From Actinomadura xylanilytica (GTDB taxonomy: Bacteria; Actinomycetota; Actinomycetes; Streptosporangiales; Streptosporangiaceae), in NCBI RefSeq assembly GCF_030283145.1, contig NZ_JASNWE010000004.1, forward strand, positions 1,171,704 through 1,235,703: a DNA stretch of 64,000 nucleotides, written 5' to 3'. Shown in pieces: positions 34,137-46,864 of the stretch. The stretch's first letter is position 1, and each line of letters opens with the position of its first letter. The position numbers and the translations under genes were made by a program. The notes beneath the pieces were generated by a model. It did not search any database, was not told the DNA's origin, and saw only the letters and a program-made list of their open reading frames with translations.

Positions 34137-34498
34137 CGTCGGGCTCCTTCAGCGCCGTCGTCCCGGGGCCCTTCGGCACCCGGGCCGATTGGAGACGCGC
34201 GCCGCATGACGCGGCCTCCGAATCCTGTCACCGATGTCCCCCACGTGGCGGCCGCTGCCACCGAGCGGGGTCTCTCGCCCCCAGCCTGCCTCGACCGCCG
34301 GTCCTATCGCAAATCACCGGCCGTGACGCCCCCTGGACAGCCGCGCGGTTCCGTCCTCCCTCGTCAGGAGTGTCCGAGCACCGGGTGCGGACGGTAGGGG
34401 GCCTCCAGCCGCGCGAGCGCGATCCGCGCGGACGCCGAGAGGCCCCTCCCGACGGATCGGGAGGGGCCTCTCGGTTCGCTTGCCGCGCCGTTCAGGCG
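34137..34498. other. Intergenic region between rpoC and the Gln/Pro-rich gene
   Basis: 362 nt holding the rpoC hairpin (34435-34474) and about 300 nt upstream of the Gln/Pro-rich gene. A TTGCGA at the right strand is visible but no matching -10, so no promoter is called. No small gene is supported. Confidence 0.5.
34435..34474 (-). terminator. Terminator downstream of rpoC
   Basis: An 18-bp perfect stem (CCGAGAGGCCCCTCCCGA with its complement, 4-base loop) lies 25 bases past the rpoC stop. It separates the rpoBC transcript from the gene that follows. Confidence 0.75.
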
Positions 34499-38377
<3,879 letters not shown>

Positions 38378-38397
38378 CTGAATTCCCCTTGAGTTGA

Positions 38398-41300
38398 TCA
38401 GACCTCTTCGACACTGCTCGGCTCACGCCGGGACAGGTCGATGCCGAGCTCCTCCGCAGCGCGGAAGACGTCCTCATCGGTGTCTCGCATCTCGATGGAC
38501 ATGCCGTCGCTGGAGAGGACCTCGACGTTGAGGCACAGCGACTGCATCTCCTTGATGAGCACCTTGAAGGACTCGGGAATGCCGGGCTCGGGGATGTTCT
38601 CGCCCTTGACGATGGCCTCGTAGACCTTGACCCGGCCGAGGACGTCGTCGGACTTGATGGTCAGCAGCTCCTGGAGGGCGTAGGCGGCGCCGTACGCCTC
38701 CAGAGCCCAGACCTCCATCTCACCGAAGCGCTGGCCACCGAACTGGGCCTTACCGCCGAGCGGCTGCTGAGTGATCATGGAGTACGGGCCGGTCGAGCGC
38801 GCGTGGATCTTGTCGTCGACCAGGTGGAGCAGCTTGAGGATGTAGATGTAGCCGACCGAGACCGGCTCGCTGTAGGGCTCGCCGGTACGGCCGTCGAACA
38901 GCCGCGCCTTCCCGCCCGGGCTCACCATGCGGTTGCCGTCGCGGTTGGGCAGGGTGCTCTCGAGCAGGCCGGTGACGTCGTCCTCGCGGGCACCGTCGAA
39001 CACCGGAGTGGCGGTCTTGGTCCACGCGGGGGCCTCGTCGGCACCGATGTCGGTGAGCGCGCTCTTCCACTCGGCGTCGACGCCCTCGACCTTCCAGCCG
39101 CGGCTGGCGACCCAGCCGAGGTGGGTCTCCAGGACCTGCCCCACGTTCATCCGGCCCGGCACGCCGAGCGGGTTGAGCACGATGTCGACCGCGGTGCCGT
39201 CCTCCATGAACGGCATGTCCTCGACCGGCAGGATCTTGGAGATGACGCCCTTGTTGCCGTGCCGTCCGGCCAGCTTGTCGCCGTCGGTGATCTTGCGCTT
39301 CTGCGCGACGTAGACCCGGACCAGCTCGTTCACGCCGGGCGGGAGCTCGTCGCCCTCGTCACGGCTGAACACGCGGACGCCGATGACCTTGCCCTCTTCG
39401 CCGTGCGGCACCTTCAGCGAGGTGTCGCGCACCTCGCGCGCCTTCTCGCCGAAGATCGCGCGCAGCAGCCGCTCCTCCGGGGTCAGCTCGGTCTCGCCCT
39501 TGGGCGTGACCTTGCCGACCAGGATGTCGCCGGGGACGACGTCGGCGCCGATCCGGATGATGCCGCGCTCGTCCAGGTCGGCCAGGACCTCTTCGGAGAC
39601 GTTCGGGATGTCCCGGGTGATCTCCTCGGGGCCCAGCTTGGTGTCGCGGGCGTCGACCTCGTGCTCCTCGATGTGGATCGAGGACAGGACGTCGTCCTGC
39701 ACCAGGCGCTGGCTGAGGATGATGGCGTCCTCGTAGTTGTGCCCCTCCCAGGGCATGAACGCCACGAGGAGGTTCTTGCCGAGCGCCATCTCGCCGTCGT
39801 CGGTGCACGGGCCGTCCGCGACGACCTGGCCGACCTCGACCCGCTGCCCCTCGACCACGATGGGCTTCTGGTTGTAGCAGGTGCCCTGGTTGGACCGCTT
39901 GAACTTGGTGACCCGGTACGTGGTCCGGGTGGCATCGTCGTTCATCACGGTCACGTAGTCGGCGGAGACCTCCTCGACCACGCCGGCCTTCTCCGCGGTG
40001 ATCACGTCACCGGCGTCGACCGCGGCACGGTACTCCATACCGGTGCCCACCAGCGGCGCCTCGCTGCGCAGCAGCGGAACGGACTGGCGCTGCATGTTGG
40101 AGCCCATCAGCGCCCGGTTGGCGTCGTCGTGCTCCAGGAACGGGATCATCGCGGTGGCGACCGAGGTCATCTGCCGCGCCGAGACGTCCATGTACTGGAC
40201 GTCGTTCGGCGGGATCAGCTCGACCTCGCCGCCCTTCTTGCGGATGAGGACCTTGTCGTCGACGAAGGTGCCGTCGTCATTGAGCGCCGAGTTGGCCTGC
40301 GCGATGACGAAGCGGTCCTCCTCGTCGGCGGTGAGGTAGTCGATCTGCTCGGTGACCACACCGTCGGTGACCTTGCGGTACGGCGTCTCGACGAAGCCGA
40401 ACGGGTTGACCCGGCCGAACGCGGCGAGCGAGCCGATCAGGCCGATGTTCGGGCCTTCCGGCGTCTCGATCGGGCACATGCGGCCGTAGTGCGACGGGTG
40501 GACGTCGCGGACCTCCATGCCGGCCCGCTCACGCGACAGGCCACCGGGGCCGAGCGCCGACAGCCGCCGCTTGTGCGTCAGGCCGTCGAGCGGGTTGCTC
40601 TGCTGCATGAACTGCGAGAGCTGGCTGGTGCCGAAGAACTCCTTGATGGAGGCGACGACCGGCCGGATGTTGATCAGGGTCTGCGGCGTGATCGCCTCGA
40701 CGTCCTGGGTGGTCATCCGCTCGCGGACGACGCGCTCCATCCGGGCCAGGCCCAGCCGGACCTGGTTCTGGATCAGCTCGCCCACCGTGCGCAGCCGCCG
40801 GTTGCCGAAGTGGTCGATGTCGTCGACCTCGATCGGCACCGGGACCGCCCCGAGGGTGGCCTCCTCCTCGCCGGCGTGCAGCCGGACGAGGTACTCGATG
40901 GTGGCGACGACGTCGTCCTCGGTCATCGTGCCCTGGTTCATGTCCAGGTCGAGCCCGAGCTTCTTGTTGACCTTGTAGCGGCCGACCTTGGCGAGGTCGT
41001 AGCGCTTGGGGTTGAAGTACAGGTTCTCCAGCAGGGTCTGCGCCGACTCCTTGGTCGGCGGCTCACCCGGCCGCAGCTTGCGGTAGATGTCGAGCAGGGC
41101 GTCGTCCTGGCCGGAGGTGTGGTCCTTCTCCAGGGTGACGTTGATCGACTCGTAGGAGCCGAAGCGCTCGCGGATGCGGGCCTCGTCCCAGCCGAGCGCC
41201 TTGAGCAGCACGGTGACCGGCTGCTTGCGCTTGCGGTCGATGCGCACGCCGACGTTGTCGCGCTTGTCGATCTCGAACTCGAGCCAGGCGCCGCGGCTGG

Positions 41301-41865
41301 GGATGACCTTGCAGCCGTAGATGTCCTTGTCGGATGCCTTGTCGAGCGCGCGGTCGAAGTAGACGCCGGGCGAACGGACCAGCTGCGAGACGACGACTCG
41401 CTCGGTCCCGTTGACGATGAAGGTGCCCTTGGGCGTCATGAGCGGGAAATCGCCCATGAACACCGTCTGGCTCTTGATCTCACCGGTGGTGTTGTTGATG
41501 AACTCCGCCGTGACGAACATGGGGGCGGAGTAGGTCATGTCCTTGTCCTTGCACTCCTCGACGGAGTACTTGGGCGGCTCGAACCGGTGATCGCGGAACG
41601 AGAGCGACATGGTCCCGGAGAAGTCCTCGATGGGACTGATCTCCTCGAAGATCTCCTCCAGACCCGACTGGGTCGGGACGCTCTTACTTCCGGCCTTCTG
41701 GGCCGCCTCGACCCGGGCCTTCCACCTCTCGTTGCCGAGCAGCCAGTCAAAAGAGTCGGTCTGCAGAGCAAGGAGGTCCGGGACTTCGAGCGGCTCCTTG
41801 ATGCGCGCGAAGGAGACGCGGTTCGGACCGGTTGCGGTATTCGAGGCGTTGCGCGAGGCTGCCAA
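38398..41865 (-). CDS. rpoB: RNA polymerase beta subunit with altered rifampicin-cluster residues
   Basis: Catalytic core subunit of RNA polymerase. The product is 1155 aa and starts at a TTG with GGAAGGA seven bases upstream. All conserved blocks are present, for example RRLSALGPGGLSRERAG and RMCPIETPEGPNIGLIGSL. The rifampicin-binding cluster I reads SQLSQFMQQSNPLDGLTHKRR where the actinobacterial consensus is SQFMDQNNPLSGLTHKRR. This gives Gln421, Ser423 and Asp427 at the positions of E. coli Asp516, Asn518 and Ser522. His431 (E. coli 526) and the Ser at 531 are unchanged. The gene is otherwise a normal single-copy-like housekeeping rpoB in its usual place before rpoC. Confidence 0.99.
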   Translation of the reverse strand: MAASRNASNTATGPNRVSFARIKEPLEVPDLLALQTDSFDWLLGNERWKARVEAAQKAGSKSVPTQSGLEEIFEEISPIEDFSGTMSLSFRDHRFEPPKYSVEECKDKDMTYSAPMFVTAEFINNTTGEIKSQTVFMGDFPLMTPKGTFIVNGTERVVVSQLVRSPGVYFDRALDKASDKDIYGCKVIPSRGAWLEFEIDKRDNVGVRIDRKRKQPVTVLLKALGWDEARIRERFGSYESINVTLEKDHTSGQDDALLDIYRKLRPGEPPTKESAQTLLENLYFNPKRYDLAKVGRYKVNKKLGLDLDMNQGTMTEDDVVATIEYLVRLHAGEEEATLGAVPVPIEVDDIDHFGNRRLRTVGELIQNQVRLGLARMERVVRERMTTQDVEAITPQTLINIRPVVASIKEFFGTSQLSQFMQQSNPLDGLTHKRRLSALGPGGLSRERAGMEVRDVHPSHYGRMCPIETPEGPNIGLIGSLAAFGRVNPFGFVETPYRKVTDGVVTEQIDYLTADEEDRFVIAQANSALNDDGTFVDDKVLIRKKGGEVELIPPNDVQYMDVSARQMTSVATAMIPFLEHDDANRALMGSNMQRQSVPLLRSEAPLVGTGMEYRAAVDAGDVITAEKAGVVEEVSADYVTVMNDDATRTTYRVTKFKRSNQGTCYNQKPIVVEGQRVEVGQVVADGPCTDDGEMALGKNLLVAFMPWEGHNYEDAIILSQRLVQDDVLSSIHIEEHEVDARDTKLGPEEITRDIPNVSEEVLADLDERGIIRIGADVVPGDILVGKVTPKGETELTPEERLLRAIFGEKAREVRDTSLKVPHGEEGKVIGVRVFSRDEGDELPPGVNELVRVYVAQKRKITDGDKLAGRHGNKGVISKILPVEDMPFMEDGTAVDIVLNPLGVPGRMNVGQVLETHLGWVASRGWKVEGVDAEWKSALTDIGADEAPAWTKTATPVFDGAREDDVTGLLESTLPNRDGNRMVSPGGKARLFDGRTGEPYSEPVSVGYIYILKLLHLVDDKIHARSTGPYSMITQQPLGGKAQFGGQRFGEMEVWALEAYGAAYALQELLTIKSDDVLGRVKVYEAIVKGENIPEPGIPESFKVLIKEMQSLCLNVEVLSSDGMSIEMRDTDEDVFRAAEELGIDLSRREPSSVEEV

Positions 41866-42008
41866 GAGTGGTCCTTCCGAGGGCTCGCGGCGTAACTGAC
41901 GACACGCACGCCAGACGATCCACGTCCGAGACCTGCACGATGAGGCCCAAAAGGGACCAAGGCAGGAGTGCTCTCACACGTGGATGTCAGAGGGCAGCGC
42001 AAAGGGGC

Positions 42009-42037
42009 AGTGTAGCCGACCGCCACACCGCTCGCAA
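42009..42037 (-). promoter_or_regulatory. Predicted proximal promoter of rpoBC
   Basis: TTGCGA (42032-42037) and TACACT (42009-42014) on the minus strand are spaced by 17 bases, a good housekeeping match about 140 nt upstream of the rpoB start. Confidence 0.65.
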
Positions 42038-42072
42038 CTCTACCGCCGCAGTATGCCTCACAGTTGCCTTGG

Positions 42073-42101
42073 AGCATCGCCTCTCAGGGCCTTGTAGTCA
42101 A
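42073..42101 (-). promoter_or_regulatory. Possible distal promoter of rpoBC
   Basis: TTGACT (42096-42101) and GATGCT (42073-42078) on the minus strand are spaced by 17 bases. The -35 match is strong and the -10 weaker. Tandem promoters would fit a gene separated from rplJL by the Mce operon. Confidence 0.45.
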
Positions 42102-42195
42102 GAGCGGACTTGGACTTTTCGGGCTCTGACCTGCAGTGAGGAAGACCATAGTTTAGGATCCGTCCGACTACCCGGCGGTAGGGCCTGGACAACGG

Positions 42196-42228
42196 TCGGG
42201 CGACCACCCCGGAGGGGTGATCGCCCGA
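42196..42228 (-). terminator. Terminator of the Mce operon
   Basis: A 15-bp stem with one G-U wobble on the transcript (TCGGGCGACCACCCC and its partner, 3-base loop) starts 31 bases past the stop of the last Mce-associated gene. It insulates the Mce operon from rpoB. Confidence 0.7.
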
Positions 42229-42258
42229 CGTCGGAGCCCTGTCCGGACGGCCCCGTCC

Positions 42259-43449
42259 TCACATCATCTGGAGCTCCGCGACCAGCCATCGGCCGCCGAC
42301 CTTCTTCATCACCAGGCGCACCGTGTACTGGTTCGGGGTGCGCTCGCCGCTGGCGCCCTTGGCGGTCTGCTGGTCGAGGTAGACCAGCGCGATCGCCTTG
42401 CCGTCGCCGATGCTCTCGACCGCGGTCTTCACCGCCGTCCCCTCCACCACGATCTTCCCCTGGAGCGCCGACGGCTTCACCGTGGTGGTCATCTTGGCGA
42501 ACTCGGCGTGGAACGCGCCGGTGGTGTGGTCGGTGGCCCGCTTGAGGTCGTCGTCGATCGTCCGGTAGTCGTACGACGACAGGTCCTCGGCGGCCTGCCC
42601 GGCGGCGAACGAGACCTTGCCGACCGCCTTGGTGTCGCCCTGCTCCTGGTTCACCCCGGAGAGGGCCACGCACAGCCACGCCAGCAGGGCCGCCAGCACC
42701 ACGTTGACGGCGAGGAGCACCCACACCGCGGGACGCACCCCGCCGACCGCCGACTTCGGTGACCTGGAGCGGGACCGGGACCTCGCCTCGGCCGGGACGA
42801 CGGTGGTCTCGAGCTCGCCCTCGCCCTCGTCCTCGTCCTCGTCGCTGTCCTCGTCCTCGTCGGTTCCGGCCTTGGAGGGCTCGGCCTCGGACGCCGCGGC
42901 CGTCTCGTCGGGCTCGTCGGCGTCCTCCTCGTCGGCGTCGGCGTCGGGTTCGGGCATTTTCCGGACGGGCTTCTTCTTCGTCGGGACGGACTTGGCCTCG
43001 ACCGCGTCCGCGTCCGCGTCCGCCTCCGCGTCGTCGGCCGCGGCCTCGGGCTCGTCGTCGGGCTGGGGTTCGACTTTGGAGGGCTTGGCCTTGGCCGTGG
43101 TCTTGGTCGCGGTCTTGGCCTTCGGAGCGGGCTTAGAGACGGTCTCCGGCTCGGCTTCGACATCGTCCACCGGCTCGGAATCGGCCTCTGGGGCGCTCTT
43201 CTTCCGCGTGGCGGCCTTGGATGTCTTGGTTGACTTCCCGGCACCCTTGGTCGTCGCCGCCACCTCAGCGTCGCTCTCAGCGTCCGCACTGGCGGCACCC
43301 TCGGCCTCGTCGGCCTCCAGGGCGGCCCGTTCGGCCTCGGCGGCAGCCTCCGCGGCCTTGCGGGCGGCCTCGTCGGCCTTCTGCCGGGCCTTCTCCGCCT
43401 TGCGCGCCTTGTCGGCGGCGTCGCGCTTCCCGCGCCCGAGCATCGTCAT
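42259..43449 (-). CDS. Mce-associated membrane protein with long charged N-terminus
   Basis: 396-aa protein at the end of the Mce operon. Residues 1-60 are a predicted Ala/Lys/Glu coiled coil, and 60-225 are a Lys/Glu/Asp/Ala/Pro-rich low-complexity region. One membrane helix lies near 237-260 (AVWVLLAVNVVLAALLAWL). The C-terminal 135 residues form an NTF2-like Mce-associated domain (SSYDYRTIDDDLKRATDHTTG, then VGGRWLVAELQMM). Mce-associated (Mam) proteins stabilise or assist Mce complexes in mycobacteria. The ATG overlaps the stop of the preceding gene (ATGA). The N-terminal extension is far longer than in the neighbouring paralogue. Confidence 0.82.
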   Translation of the reverse strand: MTMLGRGKRDAADKARKAEKARQKADEAARKAAEAAAEAERAALEADEAEGAASADAESDAEVAATTKGAGKSTKTSKAATRKKSAPEADSEPVDDVEAEPETVSKPAPKAKTATKTTAKAKPSKVEPQPDDEPEAAADDAEADADADAVEAKSVPTKKKPVRKMPEPDADADEEDADEPDETAAASEAEPSKAGTDEDEDSDEDEDEGEGELETTVVPAEARSRSRSRSPKSAVGGVRPAVWVLLAVNVVLAALLAWLCVALSGVNQEQGDTKAVGKVSFAAGQAAEDLSSYDYRTIDDDLKRATDHTTGAFHAEFAKMTTTVKPSALQGKIVVEGTAVKTAVESIGDGKAIALVYLDQQTAKGASGERTPNQYTVRLVMKKVGGRWLVAELQMM

Positions 43450-43973
43450 GGGACAATTCCCATCTTCGAGACGAGCCAACGTCCGTCGACCCGGGTGAGG
43501 CCCATCGCGAACCGCCAGTTGCGCGGGGTTCCCTGCGGGACCTGGGGGCTGGTGGTCGTCGCGCTGATCGCCACGATCACCTCGGCCGAGTCCTCGTCCA
43601 GGGAGACCACCCCGGCCCGGACCTGCTGCACCTGCGAGGTGGCCTTGGTCTTGGTCGCGGTGTCCGCGATGATCTTGGCCTGGGTGGACCACTGGTTCTT
43701 GATGTCGCCGGTCATCCCGCCGACCACCCGGTCGATGCCCTGCTGCACACTGCGGTAGTCGATGCTGGCCAGGTTGACGCCGGTCTGCCGGGCCGCCTGG
43801 GTGGCCGCCGCCCGCCGCTCGTTCTCGTCGTGGGCCGGCCGGTAGCGCAGGCCGACCACCCCGACCGCCGCGGCCAGGACCACGGCGAGCACGCCCAGGA
43901 CGATCACGGTGACACCGCCACCGCGGCCCCGCGACGCCGCGGCGTCGACCGCGTCGGTCGCGCCGTACTTCAT
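43446..43973 (-). CDS. Mce-associated membrane protein
   Basis: 175-aa protein: short N-terminus, one membrane helix near 21-42 (VTVIVLGVLAVVLAAAVGVV), then an external NTF2-like domain with YRSVQQGIDRVVGGMTGDIKNQW and the ending VDGRWLVSKMGIVP. It shares its C-terminal architecture with the next gene, so the two are paralogues. The ATG at 43973 is chosen because GAAGGAGG lies eight bases upstream; an in-frame GTG further up lacks this. It follows the MceF gene after 78 nt. Confidence 0.82.
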   Translation of the reverse strand: MKYGATDAVDAAASRGRGGGVTVIVLGVLAVVLAAAVGVVGLRYRPAHDENERRAAATQAARQTGVNLASIDYRSVQQGIDRVVGGMTGDIKNQWSTQAKIIADTATKTKATSQVQQVRAGVVSLDEDSAEVIVAISATTTSPQVPQGTPRNWRFAMGLTRVDGRWLVSKMGIVP

Positions 43974-44051
43974 CGCGTCGCCTCCTTCATCGGGTTCTGG
44001 CCGTACGTCCGCCATCACGTCCGCGTTCGGTCGTCACAGCGCCGGCCGTGA

Positions 44052-45524
44052 TCACTGTGAGAGCGGGCCGAGCAGCAGCATCTTCCAGGAGGACTCCCCC
44101 AGGATGCGCTGCTGGCCGCCGTTCGCGCCCATGCCGTAGCGCTTGCCGTCGGGCCCGTAGACCGTACCGGTCGAAGGGTCGTATCCGGCGATCTCCACCG
44201 ATTCTGATGAGAACGGGACGTAAAGGGAGTTGTTCGCCGCGAGCGCGGCGTCCCCGCTCCCGGAGCCCTCGCCGGCGCCCTTCGCCGCGGGCTTGCCGCC
44301 CTTCCCGGACTCGGCCTTCGGGGCCCCGGCCGCGTTGCCGGAGGCACCGCCCGCCGGGAAGCCCGCGCCGTCCGTCGCGCCCGCGGGCACCTTCGGGACG
44401 GGCGACAGGTCCTGCTTGGGGAAGTTGCGCGCGCCGCGGACCGCGCTCGGGGAGCCGGGGCTGTCGGTGCAGCCCACGTCCAGCCGCGGGGCCTTGCGGC
44501 CGGTGTCCTGCGGCCAGCGGTGCTTGACCTTCTCGTAGCCCTTGGTGCACGGGGGCGGGGAGTCGAAGTTGAGCGCCAGGCCGAGGTGCTGGGTGCCGTC
44601 GCCGGGGGTCACGGTGAACGCGCCGGCCACCGTCATCGGGTACATGATCAGCAGCGAGCGCAGCCCGGCCTTGTGCGAGGCGATGATCTGGCCCGTGGTG
44701 GTCATGTTGGCCAGCAGCACCGGCAGCGTGGGCGCCAGGTCCTCGATGGTCTTGTCGGCCTGCACCACCGCGCCGGGGGTGGCCTCGATGGTCCGGCGCA
44801 GCGCCGGGTCGTCCTTGCGGAGCTGGGTGGTGAGCTCGTTCAGGTTCCGCGAGAAGCCGAGGATGTTGGCGCCCTGGGCCCGCTGGGTGTCGAGCACGGT
44901 GACGCTGTTGTCGAGCAGCTTCTTGGTGTCGGGGTAGGCCTGGTCGGCGGTCTTGAGCAGCCGGTCGGTGTCGTCCAGGATCGACTGGAGGTCGGCGGCC
45001 GAGCCGGAGAACGCCTTGTCGAGCTCGTCCACGATCGTGCCGAGGTTCTTGGGGTCGACCGACGAGACCAGCCGGTCGACGTTGCGCAGCAGCTCGGCGG
45101 TCGACACCGGGAGCGTGGTCAGCTCGCGCGGGATCGTGTAGGCGGCGCCCTGGTCCAGGTAGGGTCCGGTCCTGCGGGCGGGCTGGAGGTCGATGTACTG
45201 CTCGCCGACCGCCGACCGGTTCGCCACCACGGCCTTGGTGCCCGCGCGCGGGATCCGCTGCCCGCGGTCGAGGGTCAGCTCGACCTTGATGCCGCTCTCG
45301 GTGAGCCTGATCGGCCCGACCCGTCCGACCGGGACGCCCCGGTAGGTCACCTCGGCGTTAGTGAACACGCCGCCGGAGTCGGTGAGGTCGACGAAGGCGG
45401 TGTACTGGCGGCCGAACGTCTTGCGGCCGAAGCCGATGTAGTTCACCGACACGACCGTCACGCCGATGACGGTGATGAGGGCGAAGGCGATCAACTGGAT
45501 CTTGACGCCGCGCTTGAGGATCAC
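44052..45524 (-). CDS. mceF: Mce family protein, MceF position
   Basis: 490-aa Mce/MlaD-family subunit of a predicted lipid importer. The N-terminal signal-anchor (about 8-28, IQLIAFALITVIGVTVVSVN) is followed by the MlaD domain (about 38-115: YTAFVDLTDSGGVFTNAEVTYRG is its start). A long helical region follows (LLRNVDRLVSSVDPKNLGTIVDELDKAF), then a Gly/Ala/Lys-rich C-terminal linker and a final conserved-looking segment. In Mce systems six such subunits form a hetero-hexamer with a lipid tunnel. The GTG start overlaps the upstream stop (GTGA). Confidence 0.88.
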   Translation of the reverse strand: MILKRGVKIQLIAFALITVIGVTVVSVNYIGFGRKTFGRQYTAFVDLTDSGGVFTNAEVTYRGVPVGRVGPIRLTESGIKVELTLDRGQRIPRAGTKAVVANRSAVGEQYIDLQPARRTGPYLDQGAAYTIPRELTTLPVSTAELLRNVDRLVSSVDPKNLGTIVDELDKAFSGSAADLQSILDDTDRLLKTADQAYPDTKKLLDNSVTVLDTQRAQGANILGFSRNLNELTTQLRKDDPALRRTIEATPGAVVQADKTIEDLAPTLPVLLANMTTTGQIIASHKAGLRSLLIMYPMTVAGAFTVTPGDGTQHLGLALNFDSPPPCTKGYEKVKHRWPQDTGRKAPRLDVGCTDSPGSPSAVRGARNFPKQDLSPVPKVPAGATDGAGFPAGGASGNAAGAPKAESGKGGKPAAKGAGEGSGSGDAALAANNSLYVPFSSESVEIAGYDPSTGTVYGPDGKRYGMGANGGQQRILGESSWKMLLLGPLSQ

Positions 45525-46864
45525 GAGAGGCCCCCCGTCATCAGGGTCTGGAGATCGCGCTGCCCGGCGCCCGGGCCGAGCGCGCCCGGCCGGTTCCGGG
45601 ACGCGCCGCCCTTGTTCCCGGGCGTGGCCTTCGGAGTGGCGCCGGGAACGCCGGGGGTGCCGCCGGCCCCGCCACCGCCCGGAAGGCCCGGGATGCCGCC
45701 CTGCCCGCCCGCACCGCCGCCCCGGCCGCCCGGCGTCTGCGGCAGCACGCCCAGCGGCGACTGCGGGAGCTGCACGTTCGGGACGGTGAGCATGCTGCGC
45801 ATCTGCTGCCCGTTGCCGAGCATCCCCTCCAGGTCGGTGCCGCCCAGCAGGTTGTGCGCGATGGACTCCATGTCGAGGTCGACCGTGAGGTTGATGTTGC
45901 CGTAGTCGCCCTCGATCACGTTGCCGAAGGTCGCCGGGAACGGGAAGGTGATCAGCGATTCCAGCGACTTGGGCAGGTCGGAGCCGGCCTTGTTGAGGTT
46001 GCGCAGGATGGTGTCCAGATCCTTGAGGTTGGCCACCAGGTCGGCCTGCGACTGTTCGATCACGCCGGTCGTGGTGCGGCTCAGCTTGTCGAGCGCGACC
46101 AGCATCTTGGTCAGATCGGCGCGGTTGCGGTTCAGGACGCCGATGGCCGGGCCGGTCTTGTCGATGGTGTCGGCGATGGTCGCCCGCTCGCTGGACAGCT
46201 TGCCGGTCAGCCGGTCGATGCTGTCGATCGCCCGGGTGATGGAGCCGCGGTTGCGGTCCAGCGTGCCGACGAAGGTGTTCACCTGGCCCAGCACCGACTT
46301 GATCGTCGCCTCCCGCCCGCCCATCGCGGCCTGGAGCTCGTGGCTGATCGTGGAGACCTGCTCGATGCCGCCGCCGTTCAGCAGCAGCGACATCGCCGAC
46401 AGCACCTCCTCGACCTCGGTGCTGCGCGTGGTGCGGGCCAGCGGGATGAGGTCGCCGGAGCCGAGCCGCCCGGCGGCGGCCTGGCCCGGCGGCGCGGAGA
46501 GCGCGACGAACTTCTCGCCCAGCAGGCTGGTCTGGCCGATCGTGGCGACCGCGTTGTCGGGCAGCTTGACGTCCTTGCGCACCTTGACGGTGACCAGGGC
46601 GTGCCAGCCGCCCGTCCCGCCGGCCAGGTCGATCTTGTCGACCTTGCCGACCGAGACGTCGTTGACCTTGACCACCGACTGCGGCACCAGGTCGAGCACG
46701 TTCGCGAACTCGATCCTGACGGTCGTGGGCCCGCTGCCGAGGTCCGGGCCGCCGGGCAGCGGGATCGAGTCGACCCCGCGGAACGAGCAGCCCGACAGGG
46801 CCGCCGCGCCCGCGAGCGCCGCGACCCCGGCGAGCCGCGCCCGCCGCCACTGCTTCCTGCTCAT
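45521..46864 (-). CDS. mceE: Mce family lipoprotein, MceE position
   Basis: 447-aa Mce subunit with a lipoprotein signal peptide: MSRKQWRRARLAGVAAL then the lipobox LSGC (Cys 26). The fifth subunit is the lipoprotein in mycobacterial Mce operons (Lpr family), so the position agrees. The MlaD domain is near 45-125 (TVRIEFANVLDLVPQSVVKV), then helical segments, and a Gly/Pro-rich C-terminal tail from about 360. Its ATG overlaps the stop of the preceding gene (ATGA). Confidence 0.88.
   Translation of the reverse strand: MSRKQWRRARLAGVAALAGAAALSGCSFRGVDSIPLPGGPDLGSGPTTVRIEFANVLDLVPQSVVKVNDVSVGKVDKIDLAGGTGGWHALVTVKVRKDVKLPDNAVATIGQTSLLGEKFVALSAPPGQAAAGRLGSGDLIPLARTTRSTEVEEVLSAMSLLLNGGGIEQVSTISHELQAAMGGREATIKSVLGQVNTFVGTLDRNRGSITRAIDSIDRLTGKLSSERATIADTIDKTGPAIGVLNRNRADLTKMLVALDKLSRTTTGVIEQSQADLVANLKDLDTILRNLNKAGSDLPKSLESLITFPFPATFGNVIEGDYGNINLTVDLDMESIAHNLLGGTDLEGMLGNGQQMRSMLTVPNVQLPQSPLGVLPQTPGGRGGGAGGQGGIPGLPGGGGAGGTPGVPGATPKATPGNKGGASRNRPGALGPGAGQRDLQTLMTGGLS

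Larger units (their letters stand above)
41866..42258. other. Intergenic region between the Mce operon and rpoB
   Basis: 393 nt containing the terminator of the Mce operon (42196-42228), two promoter-like hexamer pairs for rpoB (42073-42101 and 42009-42037), and roughly 140 nt of rpoB leader. No open frame with coding character is seen. Confidence 0.65.

Noticed and set aside
38803..41895. A long open frame on the plus strand opposite rpoB
   Set aside because: Antisense shadow of rpoB produced by third-position GC; no start signal or protein character.
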